From Saprospiraceae bacterium (GTDB lineage Bacteria > Bacteroidota > Bacteroidia > Chitinophagales > Saprospiraceae), in the NCBI GenBank assembly GCA_020630955.1, contig JAHDIE010000009.1, positions 1 through 64,000 of the forward strand: 64,000 nt of DNA, in the 5' to 3' direction. This document shows positions 37,543 to 45,781 of this stretch, one piece after another. The notes under the pieces are model-generated. The model was given only the letters and a program-made list of their open reading frames with translations, had not been told where the DNA came from and ran no database searches. The translations under genes were made by a program, and so were the position numbers. Position 1 is the stretch's first letter. Each line of letters opens with the position of its first letter.

Positions 37543-38408
37543 CAGATATTTCTTTTATCAAAGCCCCAGGAAAGTTTTTGACGGATTGTGTTCATAAAAT
37601 CTATTTCTGGAAGAAAAACCAATTTTGTTGTTAATGGTGATTTTAATACCTTGATTTCATGTTCCTCCGTGATCCTTTCAAAACGAGAATCCATTGTACA
37701 TAGAAAGTGTTCAGATCTACCTTCGATATTAAAACTAATCTCCGCGTCATCAGGTATTACAATTGGCCTTACATTCAAATTATGCGGTGCGACAGGAGTA
37801 ATTGCAAAATTTCCTGAGGTCGGAAATATTATAGGTCCACCACAACTTAAGGAATAACCTGTTGACCCAGTAGGTGTACATACAATTAATCCATCTGCCC
37901 AATAAGAGTTTAAAAAATCTCCATTGATATATGCATGTACTTTTATCATTGAAGAAGTATCTCTTTTCAACAAGGTAAAATCATTTAGTGCAACATTATT
38001 GTCTTCAAATATTGGAATATTAGAACTAACACTTAGCATTGACCTTTCTTCAATTCTGTAATTGTTTGAGGCCCACGAATCGATTGCAATATTTATCTTG
38101 TTTTTTTCAGTACTTGCAAGAAAACCTAACCTACCTAAATTTATTCCTAAAATTGGCAAGTTAATATCTCTAATTAAACTAGTAACAGCTAGTATCGTAC
38201 CGTCACCTCCTAAAGTTATCATTAAATTTGGCGAAATTGCCTTTAAGCTTTCATAACTATCAAAGTATGGAAAATTATTTTTTGTTTGCTTAGCATAGTC
38301 TTGAAACATGAATATTTCATATTCCATACTTTTCAGCTTGAATAATAAGGTTTCTAAGTATGAACTATGTTCTTCTTTAAACTTTTTTCCGTAGATCGCT
38401 ATTTTCAT
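37542..38408 (-). CDS. nadK: NAD kinase
   Basis: Phosphorylates NAD to NADP, the cell's source of NADP. From ATG 38408 (MKIAIYGKKF) it has 288 residues; the track's Met is four codons earlier and overlaps the gene upstream. It shows the catalytic GGDGTILA, NLGRLGFLAS, the NAD-binding LNDFTLLKR and the late TPTGSTGYSLSCGGPIIFP motif. Essential and cytoplasmic. The POTRA barrel and CBS genes upstream are often close to nadK in Bacteroidota, so this grouping looks conserved rather than random. Confidence 0.96.
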   Translation of the reverse strand: MKIAIYGKKFKEEHSSYLETLLFKLKSMEYEIFMFQDYAKQTKNNFPYFDSYESLKAISPNLMITLGGDGTILAVTSLIRDINLPILGINLGRLGFLASTEKNKINIAIDSWASNNYRIEERSMLSVSSNIPIFEDNNVALNDFTLLKRDTSSMIKVHAYINGDFLNSYWADGLIVCTPTGSTGYSLSCGGPIIFPTSGNFAITPVAPHNLNVRPIVIPDDAEISFNIEGRSEHFLCTMDSRFERITEEHEIKVLKSPLTTKLVFLPEIDFMNTIRQKLSWGFDKRNI

Positions 38409-38409
38409 A

Positions 38410-39834
38410 TTAAAATGCATTGCTTACTTCCAAAAATAATCCTTGTTCTCCTAAATCATTATAGCTGTATTCAAAGCTAAACAAATAACTATTGTAAATA
38501 ATTATATCAAGTGCTGGACCAAATCCATATATCCAGCGATTATTTAAGGTATTGGTTTCAAAATAATATGGTTCATTAATATAAGCAAAATCAAAATTGA
38601 ATCGTAAATGAAGCTTTACATTTATGTTTTTAAATTGATCTGGGACTACCTTAGGCCAAGTAAGTGTATAATTAAAGTCAACCAATTGTTTTTTAATATG
38701 ATTGGTGATTAATAGATGGTCCATACCATCCATTACATATAAATCATATCCACTAACAAGATCCGAACCCCAACCTAATCCTGTATTGTTAGCAAATGCT
38801 TGTTGGTTACGTATTAAATTAGTTTTCGCTATTATCTTAGAACCAAAGCCAAAGTTTCTATTTGGTAAATTATTTATGTCCACTCTCTTGGTAAATGGAA
38901 TGTAGAATTCTAATACTGATTGTAGTAGTAAACTATTTTGTTCCCTTAATATTCCAAGTCCTTCTTTTTTCGCATTCAATCTTAACCTATATCCTCGATA
39001 AGGCATCAAATAATTGAAACGTTTATCATATTGAATATCGTAGTTGATCATAAAAAACTGCAGTGCGTTGTTACCGTGTATAAAATAATCGCTGTTAAGC
39101 TCTTCTATTACAAACTCATCTACGGTATTTTTATGATATTCAAAACTTAGCGAATGATGCGTTTCAACATTTGGTCTCATTCTGACATTTACGGAAGTGC
39201 GAAAACGTCGCAACATTTCTCTCTCATCATTATGTTGATAAAACTGTGGTCGATTAGCAATGGTTTTATAAGGTATTTCTTTATTTGTTGCATAGTAAAT
39301 AGAGAAGGAAAAACCTACATTCTTATTATCAAACACATAAGGAAAACTATACTCTCCTTCAAACTTTTTTGTGTAACCAAATTGAGCAACAACAAGCAAG
39401 GGATCTTTATTTCCTGTCAGATTGTAGTGCCGAGCTCTTAGCCCATAATTAATTCTTTCTAAATCATGATTCTGCTCATGCCACCAAACATTAAAACTTC
39501 TATCACCAAGCTCAAAAATTGGGGATGGATATAGATACCAGTTTTCAACCAATTCTATTTTAACTACAGCACTAGTATCTTGTTGTTCAATGTTGATTTT
39601 TGCTTTATTAAAAAGACCAATACTCTGTAACCTGTTTTCATTCTGGTTGATGATTTTAATAAGATCGGCTGAACTTATAATATCACCTACTGCGATATTC
39701 AGTTCATTAAGAATTATTTTTTCCTTTGTTTTTTTGTTTCCACTAAATAATATCTCAGAAACTTTGAGTTTCTCTTGTGCAAGAGACGAAACAGAGATAA
39801 GAAATAAAGAAAATATCAGTAAGAATTTATACAT
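38410..39834 (-). CDS. Omp85-like outer-membrane barrel with one POTRA domain
   Basis: 474 residues with signal peptide MYKFLLIFSLFLISVSSLAQ. One POTRA domain (about 21-96: KLKVSEILFSGNKKTKEKIILNELNIAVGDIIS to FNKAKINIEQQDTSAVVKIELVE) is followed by a long beta barrel ending in LGEQGLFLEVSNAF with the terminal Phe of outer-membrane barrels. BamA has five POTRA domains and TamA three, so this is a reduced member. It may insert or move a particular protein or lipid; none is evident nearby. Its start overlaps the CBS gene by 8 bp and its stop lies just ahead of the nadK ATG. Confidence 0.85.
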   Translation of the reverse strand: MYKFLLIFSLFLISVSSLAQEKLKVSEILFSGNKKTKEKIILNELNIAVGDIISSADLIKIINQNENRLQSIGLFNKAKINIEQQDTSAVVKIELVENWYLYPSPIFELGDRSFNVWWHEQNHDLERINYGLRARHYNLTGNKDPLLVVAQFGYTKKFEGEYSFPYVFDNKNVGFSFSIYYATNKEIPYKTIANRPQFYQHNDEREMLRRFRTSVNVRMRPNVETHHSLSFEYHKNTVDEFVIEELNSDYFIHGNNALQFFMINYDIQYDKRFNYLMPYRGYRLRLNAKKEGLGILREQNSLLLQSVLEFYIPFTKRVDINNLPNRNFGFGSKIIAKTNLIRNQQAFANNTGLGWGSDLVSGYDLYVMDGMDHLLITNHIKKQLVDFNYTLTWPKVVPDQFKNINVKLHLRFNFDFAYINEPYYFETNTLNNRWIYGFGPALDIIIYNSYLFSFEYSYNDLGEQGLFLEVSNAF

Positions 39835-40486
39835 TTAGATAGGACATTAAAGAATCATATCGTTCACGTAAGTTGTCCATTATCTCTTCTTCAGCATAGG
39901 TTGCCTTTATTTTGTAATCATATCGATCAAAGGCTTTCATAATTGATTGTATATCTCCTCTATTAATTTTTAAGGTTACCATTACATTTGCACTATTTGG
40001 TATTTCAGATATGAAACTACATATTATGGCGGCATTTTCTAGCTCCACAATACGAGCCATTTCAGACAAAGTATACGAACGTTTATTAACCTCTAGAACC
40101 AATAAACTACCTGGCTCTCTAATCGAAAAACTATTTGCATAATGTCTAATTAAGTCTTCTTGAGATATTAAACCTAAATATTGTTTATCCACATCGACAA
40201 CAGGTATTGATGTCAATTTATGTTCTACCATTTTTGAAAAAATTTCAAAAATATGTTCATCTCCTTCAGCATGTACTCCTATATCAGATAATTCTAATTG
40301 GTTCAAAGGAGTATTTTCATCAAATCTCAAAAGTTCTTCTTCTGAAGCGATACCTATCAACATTTTCTTTTTCACGACTGGCAAATGCTTAACATAGTTA
40401 ATATGCATAATGGTGAGAGCTTGAGCAACGGTATCATCAGGGTGAAGATGTACTAAAGCGTTTGTTATTATATTGTTAGCTATCAA
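39827..40486 (-). CDS. CBS domain protein
   Basis: 219 residues with two CBS motifs: ALVHLHPDDTVAQALTIMHINYVKHLPVV and DEHIFEIFSKMVEHKLTSIPVVDVDKQYLGLISQEDLIRHY. Such pairs bind adenine nucleotides and act as energy or redox sensors. The C-terminal part (SLLVLEVNKRSYTLSEMARIVELENAAII) looks like an ACT-type regulatory fold. The start appears to be TTG 40486: an in-frame stop lies upstream with no ATG between, and later Met codons would cut into the first CBS unit. Close association with nadK suggests a regulatory link, which is inference. Confidence 0.88.
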   Translation of the reverse strand: MIANNIITNALVHLHPDDTVAQALTIMHINYVKHLPVVKKKMLIGIASEEELLRFDENTPLNQLELSDIGVHAEGDEHIFEIFSKMVEHKLTSIPVVDVDKQYLGLISQEDLIRHYANSFSIREPGSLLVLEVNKRSYTLSEMARIVELENAAIICSFISEIPNSANVMVTLKINRGDIQSIMKAFDRYDYKIKATYAEEEIMDNLRERYDSLMSYLNV

Positions 40487-40529
40487 ATTAAATTCTTTTC
40501 TATAAAGACGAATAAACTTGTCTTTTGGT

Positions 40530-41303
40530 TTATCGACGCATTAATTTATTTTTCTCACGTGAAAATTCTTCTTCAGATAAAAGTCCTTTGTTTCTTAATT
40601 CTGCTAACTTATTTAGTTGAGATAGTAATAAATCATCTTCTAAAAGATTATTTTCTTTAACATTTATCTTTCCATCTATCTTAAAGCCATTGGCTTCAAA
40701 TTTTTCGAATTCTGGTTGGACTCTAAGGAAAGCTAAATCATCATGGCTCTTGATTTTTTTATAATCCTTATATCCGTTTAGTATAGCCTGGTTTAAATGA
40801 TACAAAGATTTTTCTTTCTCTTCTTGCATCGAATATCCACAAGCCAAGTTAAAGTGAAGGGAAACATCATTGGGTTCTATTTTTAACCCTTTCTCAAAGT
40901 CTTGTATAGCACCTTCGATATCATATTCTTTATATTTATTGACTCCAGTATTTTTATATGGGTTTACTCTCTTTACGTTTTTTCTATTCGATTGTCTTTT
41001 TCTTTCTGTGTATAAGTCTTTTTGATTTCGACCAGTTTTCCTTCTTCTTTGTAAACCATCTTCATGTCCAGAATTATATAATCTGTCAAACTGTCGAGGT
41101 GGCATCATGAGTAATCTAAAGGCATCAAAAATTCCTAGCATGGTAGCAATTGGAAACCTAAAACCAACTGTAAATAAATTCAACATGATGTAAAAAATAC
41201 CAGCTCCTGTTTCACCAAGATAGAATCGATGCAAACCAAATGAACCACCAATAGCTGCTAATAAAATTGCAACAAATTTATTTTTAACTCTTCCTCTTGC
41301 CAT
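40530..41303 (-). CDS. TM2 domain protein with TPR segment and SHOCT-like tail
   Basis: 257 residues. The N-terminus is a TM2 domain (KNKFVAILLAAIGGSFGLHRFYLGETGAGIFYIMLNLF), two membrane helices with the DxxG-like turn replaced by LGE. A basic linker (RRRKTGRNQKDLYTERKRQSNRKN) leads to a TPR unit (YDIEGAIQDFEKGLKIEPNDVSLHFNLACGYSM) and the end LNKLAELRNKGLLSEEEFSREKNKLMRR is a SHOCT-like short helical hairpin. This order in one protein is unusual. Function unknown. Its ATG overlaps the phosphatase stop by one base. Confidence 0.85.
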   Translation of the reverse strand: MARGRVKNKFVAILLAAIGGSFGLHRFYLGETGAGIFYIMLNLFTVGFRFPIATMLGIFDAFRLLMMPPRQFDRLYNSGHEDGLQRRRKTGRNQKDLYTERKRQSNRKNVKRVNPYKNTGVNKYKEYDIEGAIQDFEKGLKIEPNDVSLHFNLACGYSMQEEKEKSLYHLNQAILNGYKDYKKIKSHDDLAFLRVQPEFEKFEANGFKIDGKINVKENNLLEDDLLLSQLNKLAELRNKGLLSEEEFSREKNKLMRR

Positions 41304-42532
41304 TAAATTAATTTTGTAGTTAGTATCGCTATATCATCTACAAATTCCTGTGTTCCTCTAAATTTATTTATTTCCTTCATCAATAGTTCATTCATTTTTT
41401 CTGGTGAGTGTATGTGATTCTTTTTTACAAAATCAATAATTTTGTCTTCTCCAAAATAATTTCCCTCATCATTTTTTAAGTCTACCAATCCATCTGTAAA
41501 GCAAAACAAACTCGCTCCAGAACTTAGTTCCAATGATTCTTCATTAATAAAAGGTAGTTTATCAAATGCACCAATCACAGTAGTACCAGATTTTAATTCC
41601 ATTATCTCTCCATTTTGGTATAAGACCGGTGGAAAGTGACCTGCATTAATATATCGCATTTTCTTTGTTTCAAAGTCTATTTCTGCAATAAAAAATGTAA
41701 TGAATTTATCACTCTTTGTTATCTTATAAACCGACTCATTTAATGCAAAAACAAATGTTTCAAGATCACGAAACTGATAAATTAAACTTTGCAACATGGC
41801 CTGAAAGTTTGCCATTAAAAGTGCTGCGGCCACTCCTTTACCAGATATATCTGCTATACATAAAGCATACTTATTTTCGTCTAATTTTACGTAATCCAAA
41901 TAATCACCTCCCACATTAAAGTTTGGAAGATAGATAGAATGCATTTCAAAGTATTTACTTTTTGGTGTTTCACTAGGAATCAACATTTGTTGTACTTCAC
42001 TAGCAAGTTCCATTTCTCGTTGCAATTTAACTTGATTCATTTGTTGTTTAAACAAACGTTTGTTTTCAATAGCAACAGCTATAATATTGGTTATGGTTGT
42101 TATAAACTGGATCTTATTGTATAAATCTTCCTTATCTCTAATTCCTCCAATTAAGGCATATGCAATTGAAGATTCTTTATGATACACTGGGATAATAACA
42201 TCAAACTTATGTAACTCCTTTGGGTCTTCTTCTTTGATTGTATATAATCTATTATATGGAAGAATAAGGGGTATTAATTTTTTTATTTTCTCTTGTTCAA
42301 CATTTATTGAGGTTGGTGCTTCCCACTTATCTGAATTATTATTCTTTACAAATAATACCATATACTCAATCCCCATTTCCCAACTTAAAAAAGATTTGTA
42401 CATATTAAATAAACCATCAGCTGCTATATTATCATTAATAGCCTGGGTAATCGTTAATAAAGCCTTGATTTGGAGTTGCTTTAAACTTAAATCCTTTTCT
42501 AATTTTTCTAATATGAGTAATTCTCTGCTCAA
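41303..42532 (-). CDS. GAF-SpoIIE protein serine phosphatase
   Basis: 409 residues. N-terminal coiled coil, a GAF-like sensor domain (about 30-175), a linker helix MELASEVQQMLIPSE, and a SpoIIE/PP2C domain with the metal-binding NVGGDYLDYVKLDENKYALCIADISGKGVAAALLMA and the late SGASLFCFTDGLVDLKNDEGNYFGEDKI and EFVDDIAILTTK. Such RsbU-like enzymes usually dephosphorylate anti-anti-sigma (STAS) proteins, but none is present here. The only suitable start is TTG 42532, three bases after the permease stop, so translation is probably coupled. Cytoplasmic; no membrane helix seen. Confidence 0.92.
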   Translation of the reverse strand: MSRELLILEKLEKDLSLKQLQIKALLTITQAINDNIAADGLFNMYKSFLSWEMGIEYMVLFVKNNNSDKWEAPTSINVEQEKIKKLIPLILPYNRLYTIKEEDPKELHKFDVIIPVYHKESSIAYALIGGIRDKEDLYNKIQFITTITNIIAVAIENKRLFKQQMNQVKLQREMELASEVQQMLIPSETPKSKYFEMHSIYLPNFNVGGDYLDYVKLDENKYALCIADISGKGVAAALLMANFQAMLQSLIYQFRDLETFVFALNESVYKITKSDKFITFFIAEIDFETKKMRYINAGHFPPVLYQNGEIMELKSGTTVIGAFDKLPFINEESLELSSGASLFCFTDGLVDLKNDEGNYFGEDKIIDFVKKNHIHSPEKMNELLMKEINKFRGTQEFVDDIAILTTKLI

Positions 42533-42535
42533 AGT

Positions 42536-43588
42536 TTAATTTTCTTTTGCTTCAAATATATTACTTAATGTATTGCCAATTAAATTAAAAGACAAAACCA
42601 ACAACATAATCGACAATGCTGGAATAATAGCCATGTACAATTTTCCACTCAATGCATAGCCATAATTTTCATTTAATAAATTACCCAAAGAAGGTGTTGG
42701 TGGTTGTACACCAAAACCCAAGTAACTTAAACCTGCCTCTATTAAGATAGCAATAGCAAAGTTTGCTGCTATTAAAACAGTCACAGGGCCTATGATGTTA
42801 GGTAAAATATGTTTAAATAATATTAATCTTTTTTGCAATCCTAAAGATTCCGCTGCTGTTATATATGTTTTCGCCTTTGTTTGTAAAACCATTCCTCTAA
42901 CTAATCTGGCCACTTCAATCCACATTGTTAGTCCAACCGCAATAAATATAACAGCAATAGACCTTCCAAAACCTATTACTATTGCAAAAACCAATAACAC
43001 AGTTGGAATGGACCACAGACTATTAATTAAGAACATAATGACCTTATCGGGAATACCACCAAAATATCCAGCGATCAATCCAAGCAAAATTCCTAAAATG
43101 ATAGAAATACTTACAGATATTAATCCTACAAAAAAAGAAATTCTAAGGCCTAATATTATTCTACTAAAAAGATCTCGGCCATATTTATCAGTTCCAAAAA
43201 AAAATGTTCTTTGTTTTATTATTTCTTCTATCTTTTCTTTCTTTTTAAGTGGATAGAATGATTCTGAACCAGTAATATTTATAATGGATATCAAACTATC
43301 ATTAAGCTTTTTATATGACTTAATTGCCGTATGTGTTTCGTTACTTCGTTTTCCAAAGAATTTGGTCTTCAATATTGATTCTGTGTTTTCATTCATTAAT
43401 GACCTTGATACTATATAACAAGAAAATCCAGGATCTTTTAAAGCTATTTCAGGAATATGTGCATTTGCATTTTCTGTCTTATCTGGGATAATATAGAATG
43501 CAAAGAGAGCCAAAAAAATATTTAAAGAAAGCCAACAGATTGAAAAAAAGAAACTAGGTTTTAGTAGTATGTTTTTTAGCTTTGACAA
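42536..43588 (-). CDS. ABC transporter permease, oligopeptide/dipeptide type (DppC/OppC-like)
   Basis: 350 residues. One N-terminal membrane helix is followed by a ~90-residue periplasmic loop, then FFFGTDKYGRDLFSRIILGLRISFFVGL, the OppC/DppC entry motif, and five more helices. The cytoplasmic EAA loop reads ITAAESLGLQKRLILFKHILPNIIGPV. No partner permease, ATPase or binding protein is next to it, so the rest of the transporter must be encoded elsewhere. The long first periplasmic loop exceeds that of proteobacterial members. It is 3 bp behind the MazG-like gene and 3 bp ahead of the phosphatase. Confidence 0.9.
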   Translation of the reverse strand: MSKLKNILLKPSFFFSICWLSLNIFLALFAFYIIPDKTENANAHIPEIALKDPGFSCYIVSRSLMNENTESILKTKFFGKRSNETHTAIKSYKKLNDSLISIINITGSESFYPLKKKEKIEEIIKQRTFFFGTDKYGRDLFSRIILGLRISFFVGLISVSISIILGILLGLIAGYFGGIPDKVIMFLINSLWSIPTVLLVFAIVIGFGRSIAVIFIAVGLTMWIEVARLVRGMVLQTKAKTYITAAESLGLQKRLILFKHILPNIIGPVTVLIAANFAIAILIEAGLSYLGFGVQPPTPSLGNLLNENYGYALSGKLYMAIIPALSIMLLVLSFNLIGNTLSNIFEAKEN

Positions 43589-43591
43589 TAA

Positions 43592-43930
43592 TTATTTTAG
43601 TTTTTCATTATCGATATGTCTGGTCTTATCTCTCATGGTCTTTTTCTCAATATTATTTTTAATGGCAGACTCTAAATTTATATCCATTTGATTAGCCAGA
43701 CAGAACAATACAAAAATTATGTCCGCCATTTCATCTGATAATTTGTGATTAATTTCCTCTTCAGTAATTTTTTCTTTGAAAGATTGTTCTCCATATCTCC
43801 TAGCTATCAACCTTGATAATTCACCCACCTCTTCTGTTAAGATGGCCATATTTGTCAATTCATTAAAGTATCTAACTCCATACTTTTTTATCCAATCATC
43901 AATTAAGTATTGAGCCTCTTGAATTGTCAT
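43592..43930 (-). CDS. MazG-like nucleotide pyrophosphohydrolase
   Basis: 112 residues, one all-alpha MazG-type domain. The metal-binding pattern is EEVGELSRLIARRYGEQ (ExxE) and later KLSDEMADIIFVLFCLANQMDINLESAI (ExxD). Small members of this group hydrolyse non-canonical or surplus dNTPs, so housecleaning is the likely role; direct substrate unknown. A gene of this type beside dtd is a common pairing in Bacteroidota. It overlaps dtd by 4 bp. Confidence 0.9.
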   Translation of the reverse strand: MTIQEAQYLIDDWIKKYGVRYFNELTNMAILTEEVGELSRLIARRYGEQSFKEKITEEEINHKLSDEMADIIFVLFCLANQMDINLESAIKNNIEKKTMRDKTRHIDNEKLK

Positions 43931-44379
43931 TCTTTTACTTTTGAATCAATAATAATTGTCACTGGACCATCATTTAATAATTCCACCTTCATATCAGCAC
44001 CAAAAGATCCAGTTTGTACATTGAGATTAGCAACTTCTTTACAGTAGTTAATAAACTTATCATATAAAGGTATTGCTAAGTCAGGTTTCGCTGCATTTAT
44101 AAAACTGGGTCTATTTCCTTTTCTTGTACTTGCATAGAGTGTAAATTGACTCACAACCAATAAGCTTCCATTGGTATCTAGAATTGAAAAATTCATTTTC
44201 CCTTCAGTATCCCCAAAAATTCTCATATTGAGAATTTTATTAACCATCCATTCTATGTCATTCATGGAGTCATCATCCATAAAACCTAATAAAATAAGTA
44301 AACCATTATCTATTCTTGAGTATACTTGATTTTCTATACTAACACTTGCTCTTTTCACTCTTTGAATAACTGCCTTCAT
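43927..44379 (-). CDS. dtd: D-aminoacyl-tRNA deacylase
   Basis: Removes D-amino acids wrongly attached to tRNAs. 150 residues: MKAVIQRVKRASVSIENQVYSRIDNGLLILLGF at the start, the active-site SQFTLYASTRKGNRPSF and the late Gly-cisPro motif NDGPVTIIIDS. A complete, standard member. It is the first gene of the long minus-strand string and directly borders the origin candidate. Confidence 0.97.
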   Translation of the reverse strand: MKAVIQRVKRASVSIENQVYSRIDNGLLILLGFMDDDSMNDIEWMVNKILNMRIFGDTEGKMNFSILDTNGSLLVVSQFTLYASTRKGNRPSFINAAKPDLAIPLYDKFINYCKEVANLNVQTGSFGADMKVELLNDGPVTIIIDSKVKE

Positions 44380-44767
44380 ATCATTTTATAAATTGTGGAA
44401 AACTTATACTTATGCACTTGTAAAATTGTTTTCCAACCATAAACATATCATTCGGTGGATAATTATTTTTCTATCAACAAGATATCTTGAAAAATTAACA
44501 ATGATATTTTCAATAATAAAAATTTTAACAATTAATCAACTTATCCACATTAATAAGTTTTATACTTAGTAGAACAGGTAAGTACTTGTGGAAAATCTGT
44601 TACTTATTTCTGAATAATGCAAGTCAAAAGAGTTATTAACAATTCCACATGATTAATGATTATAATAGTTTTTTATTTAAATATTAATTATAATTAATAG
44701 AGTGAAGTGAAAATGTGGAAAGCTTAATTTGAAATTGTCTACTTTCGATCTAGTAAAATTGATCTGA
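44380..44767. other. Probable chromosomal replication origin (oriC)
   Basis: A 388-bp, very AT-rich gap between divergent dtd and ctaA. DnaA boxes (TTWTNCACA): perfect TTATCCACA at 44541-44549 (+); TTTTCCACA at 44394-44402 (-) and 44587-44595 (-), both within the consensus; one-mismatch copies at 44410-44418 (+, TTATGCACT), 44454-44462 (-, TTATCCACC) and 44714-44722 (-, CTTTCCACA); a weaker AATTCCACA at 44641-44649. The stretch 44650-44700 is almost pure A/T and suits the unwinding element. Two parS sites lie about 4.3 kb to the right, as expected close to an origin. dnaA itself is not in the window, which is common in this phylum. Confidence 0.75.
44650..44700. other. AT-rich unwinding element candidate in oriC
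   Basis: About 50 bases with only a few G or C, flanked by DnaA-box-like sequences at 44641 and 44714. The run TTTTTTATTTAAATATTAATT is the most extreme part. Confidence 0.5.
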
Positions 44768-45775
44768 ATGAAATTACGTTTGTTTCATAAATTGGTTTGG
44801 ACAACATTAATTGCAATTTACCTTGTGATTCTTGCTGGTTCAGTTGTAAGAACTACTGGTTCGGGTATGGGTTGTCCAGACTGGCCAAAATGTTTTGGTC
44901 AATGGATCCCTCCTACTGATGTTTCTCAATTACCAGATAATTATAAAGAAATATTTCTTGAAAAGCGGCTTGCCAAATTAGAAAAATATAGCGGTTATTT
45001 ATCAAGATTGGGTTACGATGAAATTGCAGAAAAGATTAATACAGATCCTAAACTTCGTGAAGAAGAACCATTTGTTCCAGTAAAAACTTGGATTGAGTAT
45101 ATAAATCGTCTTTTTGGATTCTTAGCAGGAAATTTTTTAATAATTATGACGATTCTATCTTTATTTCTTTGGAAGGAAAAGAAAGCTTTCTTCTTCCTAA
45201 GTTTTACAACCCTTATTCTTACAGGAATACAAGGTTGGTTTGGATCTGTAGTTGTTGCTAGTAACCTTACACCATGGACAATAACTTTCCATATGTTGAT
45301 GGCTTTACTTATTGTTTTTCTGCTGATCAAAATTATTGCTATATCAAAGTATTCACCTCTGAAAATATCAAAGTCAGATCATGTTATTTTATATCTTGCT
45401 TTTATAATTTCTTTAGTTCAAATATATATAGGAACTCAAGTTAGACAAGAAATAGATGTTGTTGCTAATGAGGTGATAGCAAGAAGTGATTGGATTTCGC
45501 AATTAAGCTCAATTTTTGAGATTCATAGAAGTTTTGCAATTTTGGTTTTAGTAATAAATGGCTATTTATTTTATAAGCTGAGAAGTAGTTTTCCGAAAGT
45601 CTTGAAAGCTTTAATTCTAGTATTATTTATTGAGGTAATCTCAGGAATTATTATGTCATATTTTTCAATGCCAAAAGCAAGTCAACCGGTACATTTGTTA
45701 ATTGCAACTATTATTTTTGGTATTCATGCCTATATTATATGTAGAGTATCAGGCGTCACATTAATAAAAGAATAA
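44768..45775 (+). CDS. ctaA: Heme A synthase (CtaA/COX15 family)
   Basis: Converts heme O to heme A for cytochrome oxidase, in the inner membrane. 335 residues with eight predicted membrane helices. RTTGSGMGCPDWPKCFGQW is the canonical first loop with the Cys36/Cys42 pair. His175 (TITFHMLMAL), His253 (EIHRSFAIL) and His309 (PVHLLIATI) match the conserved heme-ligand positions. In the first half the expected ExxH reads EYIN (Glu110, Asn113), so one ligand His is replaced. A ~45-residue charged insert lies in the first loop. It flanks the origin candidate and is followed by a hydrolase gene after 6 bp. Confidence 0.93.
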   Translation: MKLRLFHKLVWTTLIAIYLVILAGSVVRTTGSGMGCPDWPKCFGQWIPPTDVSQLPDNYKEIFLEKRLAKLEKYSGYLSRLGYDEIAEKINTDPKLREEEPFVPVKTWIEYINRLFGFLAGNFLIIMTILSLFLWKEKKAFFFLSFTTLILTGIQGWFGSVVVASNLTPWTITFHMLMALLIVFLLIKIIAISKYSPLKISKSDHVILYLAFIISLVQIYIGTQVRQEIDVVANEVIARSDWISQLSSIFEIHRSFAILVLVINGYLFYKLRSSFPKVLKALILVLFIEVISGIIMSYFSMPKASQPVHLLIATIIFGIHAYIICRVSGVTLIKE

Positions 45776-45781
45776 GATCAT

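Noticed and set aside
40551-40566. TTTCTCACGTGAAAAT, similar to parS
   Set aside because: Only 12 of 16 positions match and it lies inside the coding end of the TM2 gene; the two perfect copies at 48.9 kb are the credible sites.
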